The notes: generated by a model from the sequence alone, not told the origin. 6,397 nucleotides of DNA from Massilia sp. (GCA_028291845.1 JAQGNM010000145.1:1-6397), one strand, 5' to 3'; shown: positions 1-6,194, counted from the first letter of the stretch. Program-made: numbers and translations.

Positions 1-5
1 CAATC

Positions 6-1625
6 ATGCCGGTCTATGTCCAACACGAAGTGCTAGGGCGGGTGCCCGACGTCTTCAACGCCGAGGCGCTGTGGCAGGCGCCCGGCCTGGCGCTGTTTGC
101 GCGCCGCCCGCTGCTGCGCGACCTGCTGGAACGCTCGCCGCGCGAGCAGCGCGGACGCGCCGCCACCCGCGGCTTTGCGCACGTCACCGGGATGCTGCCG
201 CAGGACGACGTCGACGACGACCGCCACCTCACGCGCGGCGCGCGCGTGCGCGACCTCGCCGCTTCACTGGCGGCGCTGCACCAGAAGGACTTCGGCGACT
301 TGCTCGGCAACGACGAAGTGCGCTACGACGTGGTCGGCGCCGAGTCGCTCGAGGCAGGCCAGGTCGAGGTGCGCTTCGGCCACGCGGTCTACTTGCCCGC
401 CCTCGATGAAGCGGTGCTGTATAAAATCGCCACCTCGGCCGACTCGGCGATCTGGCAAAACGCCGCGCCGGTCTACCAGAACCAGCGGCTGGCGCTGGTC
501 GGCCACGATGGGCAGCAAGGACCGGGGCAGCAAGGACAGCAAGAACCACCGCTGCCGGCCACCATCCTGCTGATCAACGACGGCCCGCACGCCGCACTGG
601 AAGTGCAGGTGCGCCCGAAAAACGCCTATGAATGCAGCTTCGATGCAGTCGGCGGCTACTACGTGATCCGCTCCAAACCGGGCAGCGGCGCCGCTCCCTG
701 GCGCCTGCTGTTGAAAGCTACCCGGGTGGGCGCGCCGGCCGCTGTTGCGCCCAAAATTGCGCCCATCCCTGCAGCCGTCGCGGCGCCGATCGCCGCGGTG
801 GTCGCACCAAAAAACGCCGCGGTCTGGAAATCCCGCGCGCCAGTGGAAGCGCCGCCTTCGGCCGAGCAGACCGCCGTGCCGTTCAGCCACCGGCCGGGCA
901 GCCAGGACGGCGCTGCGTTGGATGCTGTCGATGCTGTCGACGCCACCTATGCGCCGCTGGCCCAGCAAACCATCAGCCTGGCGGCGCTGGCCCTGCCGCG
1001 CCTGTCGCGCTATCGCGAAACCGGCGCCGCCGCCCTGGAAATCGGCTTCGACGAACAGCTGTCGCTGGCCGCCGCCGGCGTCGATCCGGTGATCAGCTTC
1101 GCCGTCGACGCTGTCGACGAACTGGTGGCGATCACCCGCGCCGGCCGCGAGCGCATCAGCGCGCCGTCCAGTTTCACCCCGGTCGACGGCGCCACCGTGC
1201 GCCTGTCCACTGTCGCCGCCGAGATGGCCGACCGCTACCGCGCCTTGTTGATCCTGCCCGCGCCGGCCGCCGGTCCCGCCCTGGCGGTGCCGGCCGGCGC
1301 CCGTTTTGTTTTCGGCCGTGGCGCGCCGATGCTGGCAGCGCTGCGCGTGCTCGATGCGCCGCGCTTCGTGCGCAAAAGCGATGGCGCCGGCGGCAGCTGC
1401 GTCGATGGCGCCAGCGCCGACCGCATCGGCCTGTCGCGCAACGCCTTCAGCTTCGAGGCCACCCCCGGCGGCTACCAGATCGGCCGCCTGTCGCCGACCC
1501 AGGCGCTGTACCATCTCGACGAACAGCTCGATTTTGTCGCCGTGGTGAAGGACCAGGCGCCCTACCTGCTGCCGCCCGGTCACCACCTGGTGGCCGGCCA
1601 CTACGTGCTGCGCTTCGACGCGTAA
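6..1625 (+). CDS. Hypothetical protein with degenerate C-terminal FHA-like domain
   Basis: 539 codons from ATG at 6 to TAA at 1623-1625. Only five bases precede this ATG, so the true start could lie upstream of the window. I do not recognise the N-terminal half (about 1-240), which looks globular and mixed alpha/beta. A Gln/Gly-rich patch lies at about 169-180 and an Ala/Pro/Val linker at about 243-275. A second globular part follows (about 320-425). Residues about 432-537 resemble an FHA fold: FGRG at 436-439, a Ser-Arg pair at 477-478, GGYQIGRLSPTQ in the position of the usual 'DLxSxNGT' strand, and LPPGHHLVAGHYVLRF at the end. The phosphopeptide-contacting His of 'SxxH' is Ala480 and the NG pair is missing, so phosphothreonine binding may be lost. 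It is followed 11 bases later by the SH3b gene, to which it is probably translationally coupled. The frame is convincing from length, composition and neighbours; the FHA assignment is an inference from pattern only. Confidence 0.85.
   Translation: MPVYVQHEVLGRVPDVFNAEALWQAPGLALFARRPLLRDLLERSPREQRGRAATRGFAHVTGMLPQDDVDDDRHLTRGARVRDLAASLAALHQKDFGDLLGNDEVRYDVVGAESLEAGQVEVRFGHAVYLPALDEAVLYKIATSADSAIWQNAAPVYQNQRLALVGHDGQQGPGQQGQQEPPLPATILLINDGPHAALEVQVRPKNAYECSFDAVGGYYVIRSKPGSGAAPWRLLLKATRVGAPAAVAPKIAPIPAAVAAPIAAVVAPKNAAVWKSRAPVEAPPSAEQTAVPFSHRPGSQDGAALDAVDAVDATYAPLAQQTISLAALALPRLSRYRETGAAALEIGFDEQLSLAAAGVDPVISFAVDAVDELVAITRAGRERISAPSSFTPVDGATVRLSTVAAEMADRYRALLILPAPAAGPALAVPAGARFVFGRGAPMLAALRVLDAPRFVRKSDGAGGSCVDGASADRIGLSRNAFSFEATPGGYQIGRLSPTQALYHLDEQLDFVAVVKDQAPYLLPPGHHLVAGHYVLRFDA
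511..543 (+). repeat. In-frame 15-bp direct repeat coding a Gln/Gly tract
   Basis: GGCAGCAAGGAC occurs at 511-522 and again at 526-537, an offset of 15 bases (5 codons), followed by a partial third copy CAGCAAG at 537-543. It encodes a low-complexity Q/G stretch between two more ordered parts of the first protein. Because the unit is a multiple of three, copy-number change would vary linker length without breaking the frame. Confidence 0.75.
921..938 (+). repeat. Tandem 9-bp repeat GATGCTGTC x2
   Basis: Two perfect adjacent copies of GATGCTGTC, followed by the related GACGCCACC, encode an Asp-Ala-Val repeat in the linker of the first protein. A similar Ala-Val-Asp-Ala-Val-Asp stretch recurs near 1101-1119. 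It is likely linker sequence produced by slippage. Confidence 0.7.
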
Positions 1626-1628
1626 GGG
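1624..1628 (+). promoter_or_regulatory. Ribosome binding site overlapping upstream stop codon
   Basis: AAGGG begins inside the TAA stop of the first gene (1623-1625) and ends 8 bases before the ATG at 1637. This spacing fixes the start of the SH3b gene and suggests that ribosomes finishing the first gene reinitiate on the second. Confidence 0.6.
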
Positions 1629-1636
1629 CGGCGACC

Positions 1637-2101
1637 ATGGCTTACGCGATCGGCGCATTCATCCTGGCCCTGCTGCTGACCTTGGCCCTGGCTTCGTTCC
1701 TGACGCCGGCGCGCTGGTGGCGCCGGCCCAATGTCAAGGCGCTGGCGGTGCTGGCGGCGGGCACCTGGGGCATCGGCAGCCTGCTGCTGGCGCTGGCGCC
1801 GGAGCCGGCCGCCGCCAGGGCGGCATCGGTACCGGCGGCGCCGGCGGCGCCCGTGGCATCGCCGGCGCCGCCGGTTCTGCCGACCCAGTCCACCTACCTG
1901 GTCTTCGAGGACCTCAACCTGCGCGCCGCCGCCGGCATCCATGCGCGCCGCCTGGCGCTGGTGCCGGCGGGCGCCACCGTCACCACCACCGGCGCCCGCG
2001 ACGGCGACTGGTGGCAGGTGCGCGCCGAATTCGGCAAGCGCCGGGTCGACGGCTGGGTCAGCAGCCTGTGGCTGCGGCGCGCCGAGGAAGCGCACCGCTG
2101 A
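1637..2101 (+). CDS. Two-helix membrane protein with C-terminal SH3b domain
   Basis: 154 aa; ATG at 1637 chosen for its spacing from AAGGG at 1624-1628. The frame ends in TGA (2099-2101) with TAG directly after it as a second in-frame stop. Two hydrophobic segments are visible: about residues 3-22 and about 36-54. The short loop between them carries several Arg and a Lys (WWRR, NVK). By the positive-inside rule the loop should be cytoplasmic, which would place both ends, including the SH3b domain, in the periplasm. An Ala/Pro linker (about 56-83) leads to a compact domain at about 85-147 with LNLRAAAG, a following VPAGATV strand, GDWWQV and DGWVSSLWL, the usual signature of bacterial SH3 type 3 domains. 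Such domains commonly bind peptidoglycan or peptide ligands. With the FHA-like gene just upstream, it may link cell-envelope state to the cytoplasmic signalling proteins; that role is inferred. Confidence 0.88.
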   Translation: MAYAIGAFILALLLTLALASFLTPARWWRRPNVKALAVLAAGTWGIGSLLLALAPEPAAARAASVPAAPAAPVASPAPPVLPTQSTYLVFEDLNLRAAAGIHARRLALVPAGATVTTTGARDGDWWQVRAEFGKRRVDGWVSSLWLRRAEEAHR

Positions 2102-2152
2102 TAGTGCTGGCATAGCGCTGGCGCAAGCGAAAACCCATCAGTCATATCGTTT

Positions 2153-2181
2153 CGCCATGGCGTCGATACAACGCCATGGCG
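2153..2181. repeat. Duplicated palindrome CGCCATGGCG forming an 11-bp hairpin
   Basis: The perfect palindrome CGCCATGGCG occurs at 2153-2162 and 2172-2181, 19 bases centre to centre. Because each copy is its own reverse complement, the two can also pair as one hairpin of 11 bp (2153-2163 with 2171-2181) around a 7-base loop. The sequence after it (GCGTGTTCAC) is not a run of T, so it is a weak candidate for an intrinsic terminator of the upstream pair. A pair of operator sites ahead of the MFS gene is an equally good reading: spacing near two helical turns would put both on one face of the DNA. Confidence 0.7.
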
Positions 2182-2209
2182 GCGTGTTCACAAATAATGC
2201 CTAGAAGCA

Positions 2210-2239
2210 TTGACCAGTGCACAAACCGCGCCGTAGACT
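2210..2239 (+). promoter_or_regulatory. Candidate sigma-70 promoter of the MFS gene
   Basis: TTGACC (2210-2215) and TAGACT (2234-2239) are separated by 18 bases. A start 6-8 bases after the -10 box would fall at about 2245-2247, two to four bases before the ATG at 2249, giving a nearly leaderless message. This agrees with the lack of a Shine-Dalgarno sequence before that ATG. Support is by motif only. Confidence 0.4.
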
Positions 2240-2248
2240 GAATTCACC

Positions 2249-3517
2249 ATGCCAAAAGACGGTGTTTCGCTCCCCCTGCCCGACCGTTCCGCACCGACGC
2301 CGCCGCTGCGCCGGAAAGTCCCGCTGACCCGACCGCTGCGCCACGCCCGCTACCGCCGCCTGTGGACCGCCAACCTGGTTTCCAACCTGGGCACCTGGAT
2401 CCAGACCTTCGCCTCGAGCTGGCTGATCGCTTCGATGGCCCATTCGGCCTCGACCACTTCGCTGGTGCAAACGGCCAGCTACGTGCCGATTTTTCTGTTC
2501 GCCCTGTGCGCCGGGGTGGTGGCCGATGCGGTCGACCGGCCCAAGTTCCTGTTTTTTTGCAATCTCTTCATGGCTCTATGCGCCTGCATCCTGGCCGGCC
2601 TGGTGCTGAGCGGCCATGCGGCCACCGCGCCGCTGCTGGCCCTGACCTTTTGCCTGGGCGCGGGTTCGGCCTTCATGTGGCCGGCCTGGCAGGCGGCCAT
2701 GTCCGGGCTGGTCGAGCCGGACGAACTGGAAGCGGCCGCCACCCTCAACAACCTCAGCTATAACGTTGCCGCCGTGATCGGTCCGGCGCTGGGCGGCGTG
2801 CTGTTCAGCTGGACCGGCCCCGGCGCGCTGTTTTTCGCCAACGCCGTCTCCTTCATCGGCCTGTTGAGCGTGTACTGGTCAGGGTGGAAAGAGCGAACAC
2901 CGGCGCCACTACCGAGCGCCCGCTTCGTCGACAGCCTGAAGGCGGGCCTGGCGTGCGCCTTCGGCTGCAGCCGCTACCGCAGCATCCTGGTCAACGTCTG
3001 CACCGTGTTCTTCGCCACCATCGCCTTCGCCAGCCTGCTGCCGGTGTTCGTGCGCGACGTGCTGCACATGAATTCGAGCGTGTTCGGCACCCTGATGGGC
3101 AGCCTCGGCTGCGGCGCCGTGCTGGCGGCGTTCCTGCTGCCCAGCCTGCGCTGCCGCTACGACCGCCGCTGCCTGCTGACGGCGGCGCTGATTGCCTATG
3201 GCCTGATGCTGATCGCCCTGTCGGTGGTGCGCTCGCTGCCGCTGCTCATTTCGCTGATCGTCTGCGGCGGCATGGCCTGGTCGGCCATCGTCTCGACCCT
3301 GAACGCCGCCGCCCAATCGTCGTTTCCCGCCCACATCCGCGCGCGCACCCTGTCGATCTATCTGTTCGTCATGGCCGGCGGCTATAGCGTCGGCAGCCTG
3401 GTGTGGGGCCGGGTGGCTGACCGCTTCGGCGTGCAGGCCGCGTTCGCCCTGGCCGGCGCCTGCGTGATCGTCAACGGCATCGCCCTGGCAACGGCAAAGC
3501 GGGAAAAGCCGCTTTAA
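2249..3517 (+). CDS. MFS exporter, EntS-like (MFS_3 family)
   Basis: 422 aa, the usual size for a 12-helix major facilitator. A charged N-terminus (about 1-40) precedes hydrophobic segments running to the end. Family signatures: the loop 2-3 motif GVVADAVDRPK at 89-99; GPALGG at about 178-183, preceded by a stretch typical of this group (DELEAAATLNNLSYN at about 158-172); and GRVADRFG at 387-394 with the preceding Arg-Ala-Arg and SIYLF. These match the proton-driven MFS_3 group that includes the enterobactin exporter EntS and other small-molecule effluxers. The substrate cannot be told from sequence. ATG at 2249 has no clear ribosome binding site. The gene sits between the FHA-like/SH3b pair and the phosphatase/FHA pair with no functional link that I can see. 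Its base composition matches its neighbours, so there is no sign of recent transfer. Confidence 0.93.
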   Translation: MPKDGVSLPLPDRSAPTPPLRRKVPLTRPLRHARYRRLWTANLVSNLGTWIQTFASSWLIASMAHSASTTSLVQTASYVPIFLFALCAGVVADAVDRPKFLFFCNLFMALCACILAGLVLSGHAATAPLLALTFCLGAGSAFMWPAWQAAMSGLVEPDELEAAATLNNLSYNVAAVIGPALGGVLFSWTGPGALFFANAVSFIGLLSVYWSGWKERTPAPLPSARFVDSLKAGLACAFGCSRYRSILVNVCTVFFATIAFASLLPVFVRDVLHMNSSVFGTLMGSLGCGAVLAAFLLPSLRCRYDRRCLLTAALIAYGLMLIALSVVRSLPLLISLIVCGGMAWSAIVSTLNAAAQSSFPAHIRARTLSIYLFVMAGGYSVGSLVWGRVADRFGVQAAFALAGACVIVNGIALATAKREKPL

Positions 3518-3544
3518 TCGAAGCTTCGCCCCGCCGGCTTTCTT
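3505..3544 (+). terminator. Possible intrinsic terminator overlapping the MFS stop
   Basis: AAAGCCG (3505-3511) pairs with CGGCTTT (3535-3541) and can extend through a bulged A to G3503-C3542. The 23-base loop contains the palindrome CGAAGCTTCG (3519-3528). The 3' arm runs into CTTTCTT, a short pyrimidine-rich tail. The large loop and weak T-run make this a tentative call; it overlaps the last codons of the MFS gene. Confidence 0.3.
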
Positions 3545-3552
3545 GGTAAGCT
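3525..3552 (+). promoter_or_regulatory. Tentative promoter of the PP2C gene
   Basis: TAAGCT (3547-3552) keeps the three most conserved -10 positions (TA---T) and lies 16 bases after TTCGCC (3525-3530), a weak -35 element. Initiation near 3559 would give a leader of about 24 bases. The same GTAAGCTG octamer (3546-3553) recurs before the FHA gene at a similar distance from the start codon. Confidence 0.25.
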
Positions 3553-3582
3553 GTCATATCGCCCGCCGTCACCCTGTTCCCG

Positions 3583-4554
3583 ATGCTTGTTTCCCCTCCT
3601 TTAGATTTTGGCAAGCACTTCGACATCGCCGCCGCCAGCAGCGCCGGCGTCGGCGTCGGTACTGCTGACCGGCTGGAAAACCAGGACAATTTTGTATTGA
3701 TCGACGCCGGCGGACGCGCGGTGTTCCTCGAAGGCGAGCAACTGCATGAGGTGCAATTGAGCGACTGGCCGGCGGGACACATCCGCCTCGCCGTGCTCGA
3801 CGGCATGGGCGGTCACGGTCACGGACGCGAGGCGGCCGAAGCCGTGGTGGCCGGTTTACTTGGCATGCCTGCCTGCGACAATCTGCCGACCCTGTCGGCG
3901 TATCTGGACGCCCTCCACAGCCGTTTGCAGGCCAGCTTCGCCAGTCTCGACGGCGCCGGCGCGCCGCTGCGCCGGCCCGGCACCACCTTGACCCTGCTGG
4001 AAATCGCGCCCTTCGAAGCGCCGCTGCTGTACCACGTCGGCGACTCGCGCTTGTATGAAATCAAACATGACGGCGTCGCCGCGCTGACGGTCGACCACGT
4101 GCCGGCCACCGCGTTCGCCATGGCCGGCGTGCTGCAGGCCGAGGAATGGTGGCAGCAGGTGCACGGCGAACACCGCTCGCAAATTGCCCAGGCATTTTTG
4201 CTCGGTAATGCGTTTGCCGATCCGGCCGTGCTGACCGACGCCCTGTATCCCCTGACGCGCGAGCGCCTGCCGCCGTTTCTGCGCCACCTGCCGGACCGGC
4301 GCGCGCTGGCCTTGCGCAGCGACGCCATGTATCTATTGGCCAGCGACGGGTTCTGGGCCTGCGCTGCGCCGCGGCCTTGGATCGAGCGCTGGCCGGCGCT
4401 GCTCGCCCATTGCACCGACGCCGACGCCGCGCTGCACGCCCTGTTCGCCGGCATGGAGGCCTTGCCGCTGGAAGCTTTGCACATCGACAATTTGACAGCG
4501 ATCATCATCCGGCCGCTGCCGCGAAGAGACAACGGCGACGATACCTATGCTTGA
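3583..4554 (+). CDS. PP2C-family Ser/Thr protein phosphatase
   Basis: 323 aa, somewhat longer than stand-alone bacterial PP2C enzymes (about 240-260 aa). These Mn/Mg-dependent enzymes dephosphorylate phospho-Ser/Thr proteins in the cytoplasm. Signatures in order: RLENQD at 30-35 (metal ligand Asp35), LDGMGGHG at 72-79 (Asp73 and Gly74), PGTT at 132-135, HVGDSRLY at 151-158, TVDH at 169-172, LLASDGFW at 251-258 (Asp255) and IDNLTAI at 301-307 (Asp302). All expected metal-binding positions are present, so it should be active. Extra length lies between Asp35 and Asp73 (about 38-66) and in the segment from about 180 to 245. No membrane segment or signal peptide is seen. ATG at 3583 lacks a recognisable ribosome binding site; an in-frame TAA at 3547-3549 limits any upstream extension and no better start was found. 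The FHA gene 115 bases downstream suggests a shared phospho-signalling role. It resembles PppA/Stp-type phosphatases but no T6SS gene is present, so no symbol is given. Confidence 0.93.
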   Translation: MLVSPPLDFGKHFDIAAASSAGVGVGTADRLENQDNFVLIDAGGRAVFLEGEQLHEVQLSDWPAGHIRLAVLDGMGGHGHGREAAEAVVAGLLGMPACDNLPTLSAYLDALHSRLQASFASLDGAGAPLRRPGTTLTLLEIAPFEAPLLYHVGDSRLYEIKHDGVAALTVDHVPATAFAMAGVLQAEEWWQQVHGEHRSQIAQAFLLGNAFADPAVLTDALYPLTRERLPPFLRHLPDRRALALRSDAMYLLASDGFWACAAPRPWIERWPALLAHCTDADAALHALFAGMEALPLEALHIDNLTAIIIRPLPRRDNGDDTYA

Positions 4555-4669
4555 GCATCGATTAATTAGTGCCGTAGAGCAAACAAATGTTACACTCTGT
4601 ACGAATTGCTTTGCCGAATTGGCCTGACTCGGGCGTAAGCTGATCTGACCACGGATTTCCCGATATTCC
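4555..4669 (+). promoter_or_regulatory. Intergenic leader of the FHA gene with candidate promoters
   Basis: This 115-base gap is visibly richer in A/T than the coding DNA. GTAAGCTG (4635-4642) ends 27 bases before the ATG and contains a possible -10 (TAAGCT, 4636-4641); TTGCCG (4611-4616) lies 19 bases upstream of it as a poor -35. A second possible pair is TTGAGC (4551-4556, overlapping the phosphatase stop) and TAGAGC (4575-4580), 18 bases apart. No terminator hairpin was found, so read-through from the phosphatase gene is also possible. Confidence 0.3.
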
Positions 4670-6193
4670 ATGAACAAGTGCAGTAACGCCGACCACCCGC
4701 ATTGCACGCTCTGGGTTTTGCCCGGGGACCAGCAGTGCGCGGCCGGCCACGCCCAACCCGCGCCGCCGACCAGCTTCGACCTGGTCAGCGCTGCCCGTGC
4801 CGCCCGCGCAGCGCCGGCGGCGGCGGCCGCCGTTGCCGACTCACCACAAGCGCATCTACCGCAGCAATTCCCGCAAATCTTGCCGGTCCTGCAACGCCCG
4901 CATCTGCACGTCAGCGGCTTCGACCCGCGCGCCGCCGGCGGCCGCCAGGCCATCAAAGTGGAATTGCGCGGCATGCCGCCGGCATCGAGTCCGCTGGTAA
5001 GCATGCGCCTGCGCTCGGCGCTGATCGCCGGCGGCGGTTCTTCGCACAATTTCGAACGCACCACCCGCGGCGACTGGCGCCCCGTATTTGTCGAATTTTC
5101 GTCGCGCGACAAGGAACACGGGCAATACCAGATCGACGTCGAACTGGGCAGCCTGCAGGAAGGCCAGCCGCCGCGCCGCTGGGCCTGCACCATGTTGTTG
5201 CTGGTGCCGCGCGCCGACGCCAGCCTGACCGAAATCCATCAAACTTTTCTGGCCACCCACAAGAACGTGCGGGTGATCGCCGACGACGCCTCGATCGCCA
5301 GGGTCAACGGCAACACCGGCGGCGGCCGCGTCGATATCGACGTACTGGCCCGCAACGCCTCGATCGCCCACCTCAATCTCGAGGCCGGCGGCAAGGTCGA
5401 CCTCGGCTTTTCCAGCATCGCCTGGGACGAGGACCTGATTGAAATCGACGTGCCGGCCGAGCCGGTCCCGCACCCCTTCCCGCTCGACGCCGCCTGCCTG
5501 GTCAACGCCGCGCCCGACAGCGGCGCCCAACGCCAGATCCGCATGTTCGGCATGGGCGAATGCGTGCTTGGCCGCTGGGAACAATACGATCCCGAAGCGG
5601 ACGTGCTGCTCGCGCATTTCAGCGAGGACGGCCAGGAAAGCGGCGGGCTGACGCGCCGCCTGTCGGGCCGCCACGCGGTAATCCGCCGCGGTGAGCGTGG
5701 TTTTGAAATCGAGGACGTGTCGCGTTACGGCATCCTGCTCGACGGCGTTTGGCCCGGCAAGAACAAGCCGGTGCCGCTGCGGCTGGGCATGAAAATCGAA
5801 CTGACCGCCAGCATCAAGGGAGTGGTGACCCTGAACGTGTCGGCGCTGATGCCGCACGGCGTGGTGCTGCACCGCATCGACAACGGCGAATTCGCCGAGA
5901 GTTTTTATTTCCTGGAGCCGGACCGCCATCCCGGTTTCCCGCTGCCGAGTTACCCGCGCGAGCCGCGCGCGGCCACCATGCCGCTGCTGTTCCACCGCGA
6001 CGGCGGCTTCTGGCACCTCGACACCGTCACCGGGGTCGAAACGGCGCTGACACCGGGCGTGCCGCTCGAACGCCTGAGCCCGTTCCAGCGCCACGTGCGC
6101 TTTGCCGCCGAGCCGTATCCGGAATCGTGGATCATCCGCACCTCCGCCGGCCAGTTGCAGCAGGCGTTGACTCACGATATGCAAACTGCATAA
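4670..6193 (+). CDS. FHA-domain protein with N-terminal Cys/His (zinc-ribbon-like) motif
   Basis: 507 aa from ATG at 4670 to TAA at 6191-6193. FHA domains bind phosphothreonine peptides, so this is a likely phospho-reader in the cytoplasm. Residues 4-27 hold Cys4, Cys12, Cys23 and His27 (plus His9 and His11), a plausible zinc site. An Ala-rich linker (about 38-58) follows, then an unrecognised beta-rich region (about 70-190). A repeated segment with ASIA motifs spans about 200-262. The FHA domain is at about 295-375: VLGRW at 299-303 (Arg302), LSGRHA with Ser332 and His335, EDVSRYGILLDG at 348-359 and the closing LRLGMKIEL. The usual Asn of 'SxNG' is Tyr353, so specificity may differ. A further beta-rich tail (about 384-500) could be a decayed second FHA-like unit. 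No signal peptide or membrane segment is seen. The ATG has no strong ribosome binding site. Adjacency to the PP2C gene suggests that the two act on the same phosphoproteins. Confidence 0.92.
   Translation: MNKCSNADHPHCTLWVLPGDQQCAAGHAQPAPPTSFDLVSAARAARAAPAAAAAVADSPQAHLPQQFPQILPVLQRPHLHVSGFDPRAAGGRQAIKVELRGMPPASSPLVSMRLRSALIAGGGSSHNFERTTRGDWRPVFVEFSSRDKEHGQYQIDVELGSLQEGQPPRRWACTMLLLVPRADASLTEIHQTFLATHKNVRVIADDASIARVNGNTGGGRVDIDVLARNASIAHLNLEAGGKVDLGFSSIAWDEDLIEIDVPAEPVPHPFPLDAACLVNAAPDSGAQRQIRMFGMGECVLGRWEQYDPEADVLLAHFSEDGQESGGLTRRLSGRHAVIRRGERGFEIEDVSRYGILLDGVWPGKNKPVPLRLGMKIELTASIKGVVTLNVSALMPHGVVLHRIDNGEFAESFYFLEPDRHPGFPLPSYPREPRAATMPLLFHRDGGFWHLDTVTGVETALTPGVPLERLSPFQRHVRFAAEPYPESWIIRTSAGQLQQALTHDMQTA
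5286..5368 (+). repeat. Internal coding repeat with 23-codon period
   Basis: ACGCCTCGATCGCC occurs identically at 5286-5299 and 5355-5368, 69 bases (23 codons) apart. The encoded units are DDASIARVNGN (205-215) and RNASIAHLNLE (228-238), each followed by a GG-Arg/Lys-Val-Asp-Ile/Leu stretch. This looks like two strands-and-turn repeats, possibly a short beta-solenoid between the N-terminal region and the FHA domain. Confidence 0.6.
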
Positions 6194-6194
6194 A

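Noticed and set aside
632..1636. Upstream extension of the SH3b frame to 632
   Set aside because: The extension is an Arg-rich shadow of the first gene in another frame; the ATG at 1637 has a properly spaced ribosome binding site and begins the first membrane helix.
264..1658. Long antisense open frame (464 codons) opposite the first gene
   Set aside because: Its product is an Arg/Gly/Gln/His-rich low-complexity string with no domain; high third-position GC in the plus-strand gene removes stops on the other strand.
1601..2113. Antisense open frame of 170 codons opposite the SH3b gene
   Set aside because: The plus strand has a ribosome binding site, two membrane helices and an SH3b domain; the antisense product is low complexity.
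2552..2558. Run of seven T in the MFS gene as a phase-variation tract
   Set aside because: Seven bases is short, it encodes ordinary Phe-Phe-Cys in a membrane helix, and the frame is intact.
4856..6184. Antisense open frame of 442 codons opposite the FHA gene
   Set aside because: Same composition artefact; the plus-strand frame has clear FHA motifs and the antisense product has none.
3583..6193. T6SS regulatory cluster (PppA plus Fha)
   Set aside because: No T6SS structural gene or PpkA-type kinase is in the window, and the FHA protein has a different layout from T6SS Fha proteins, so the specific names are not justified.
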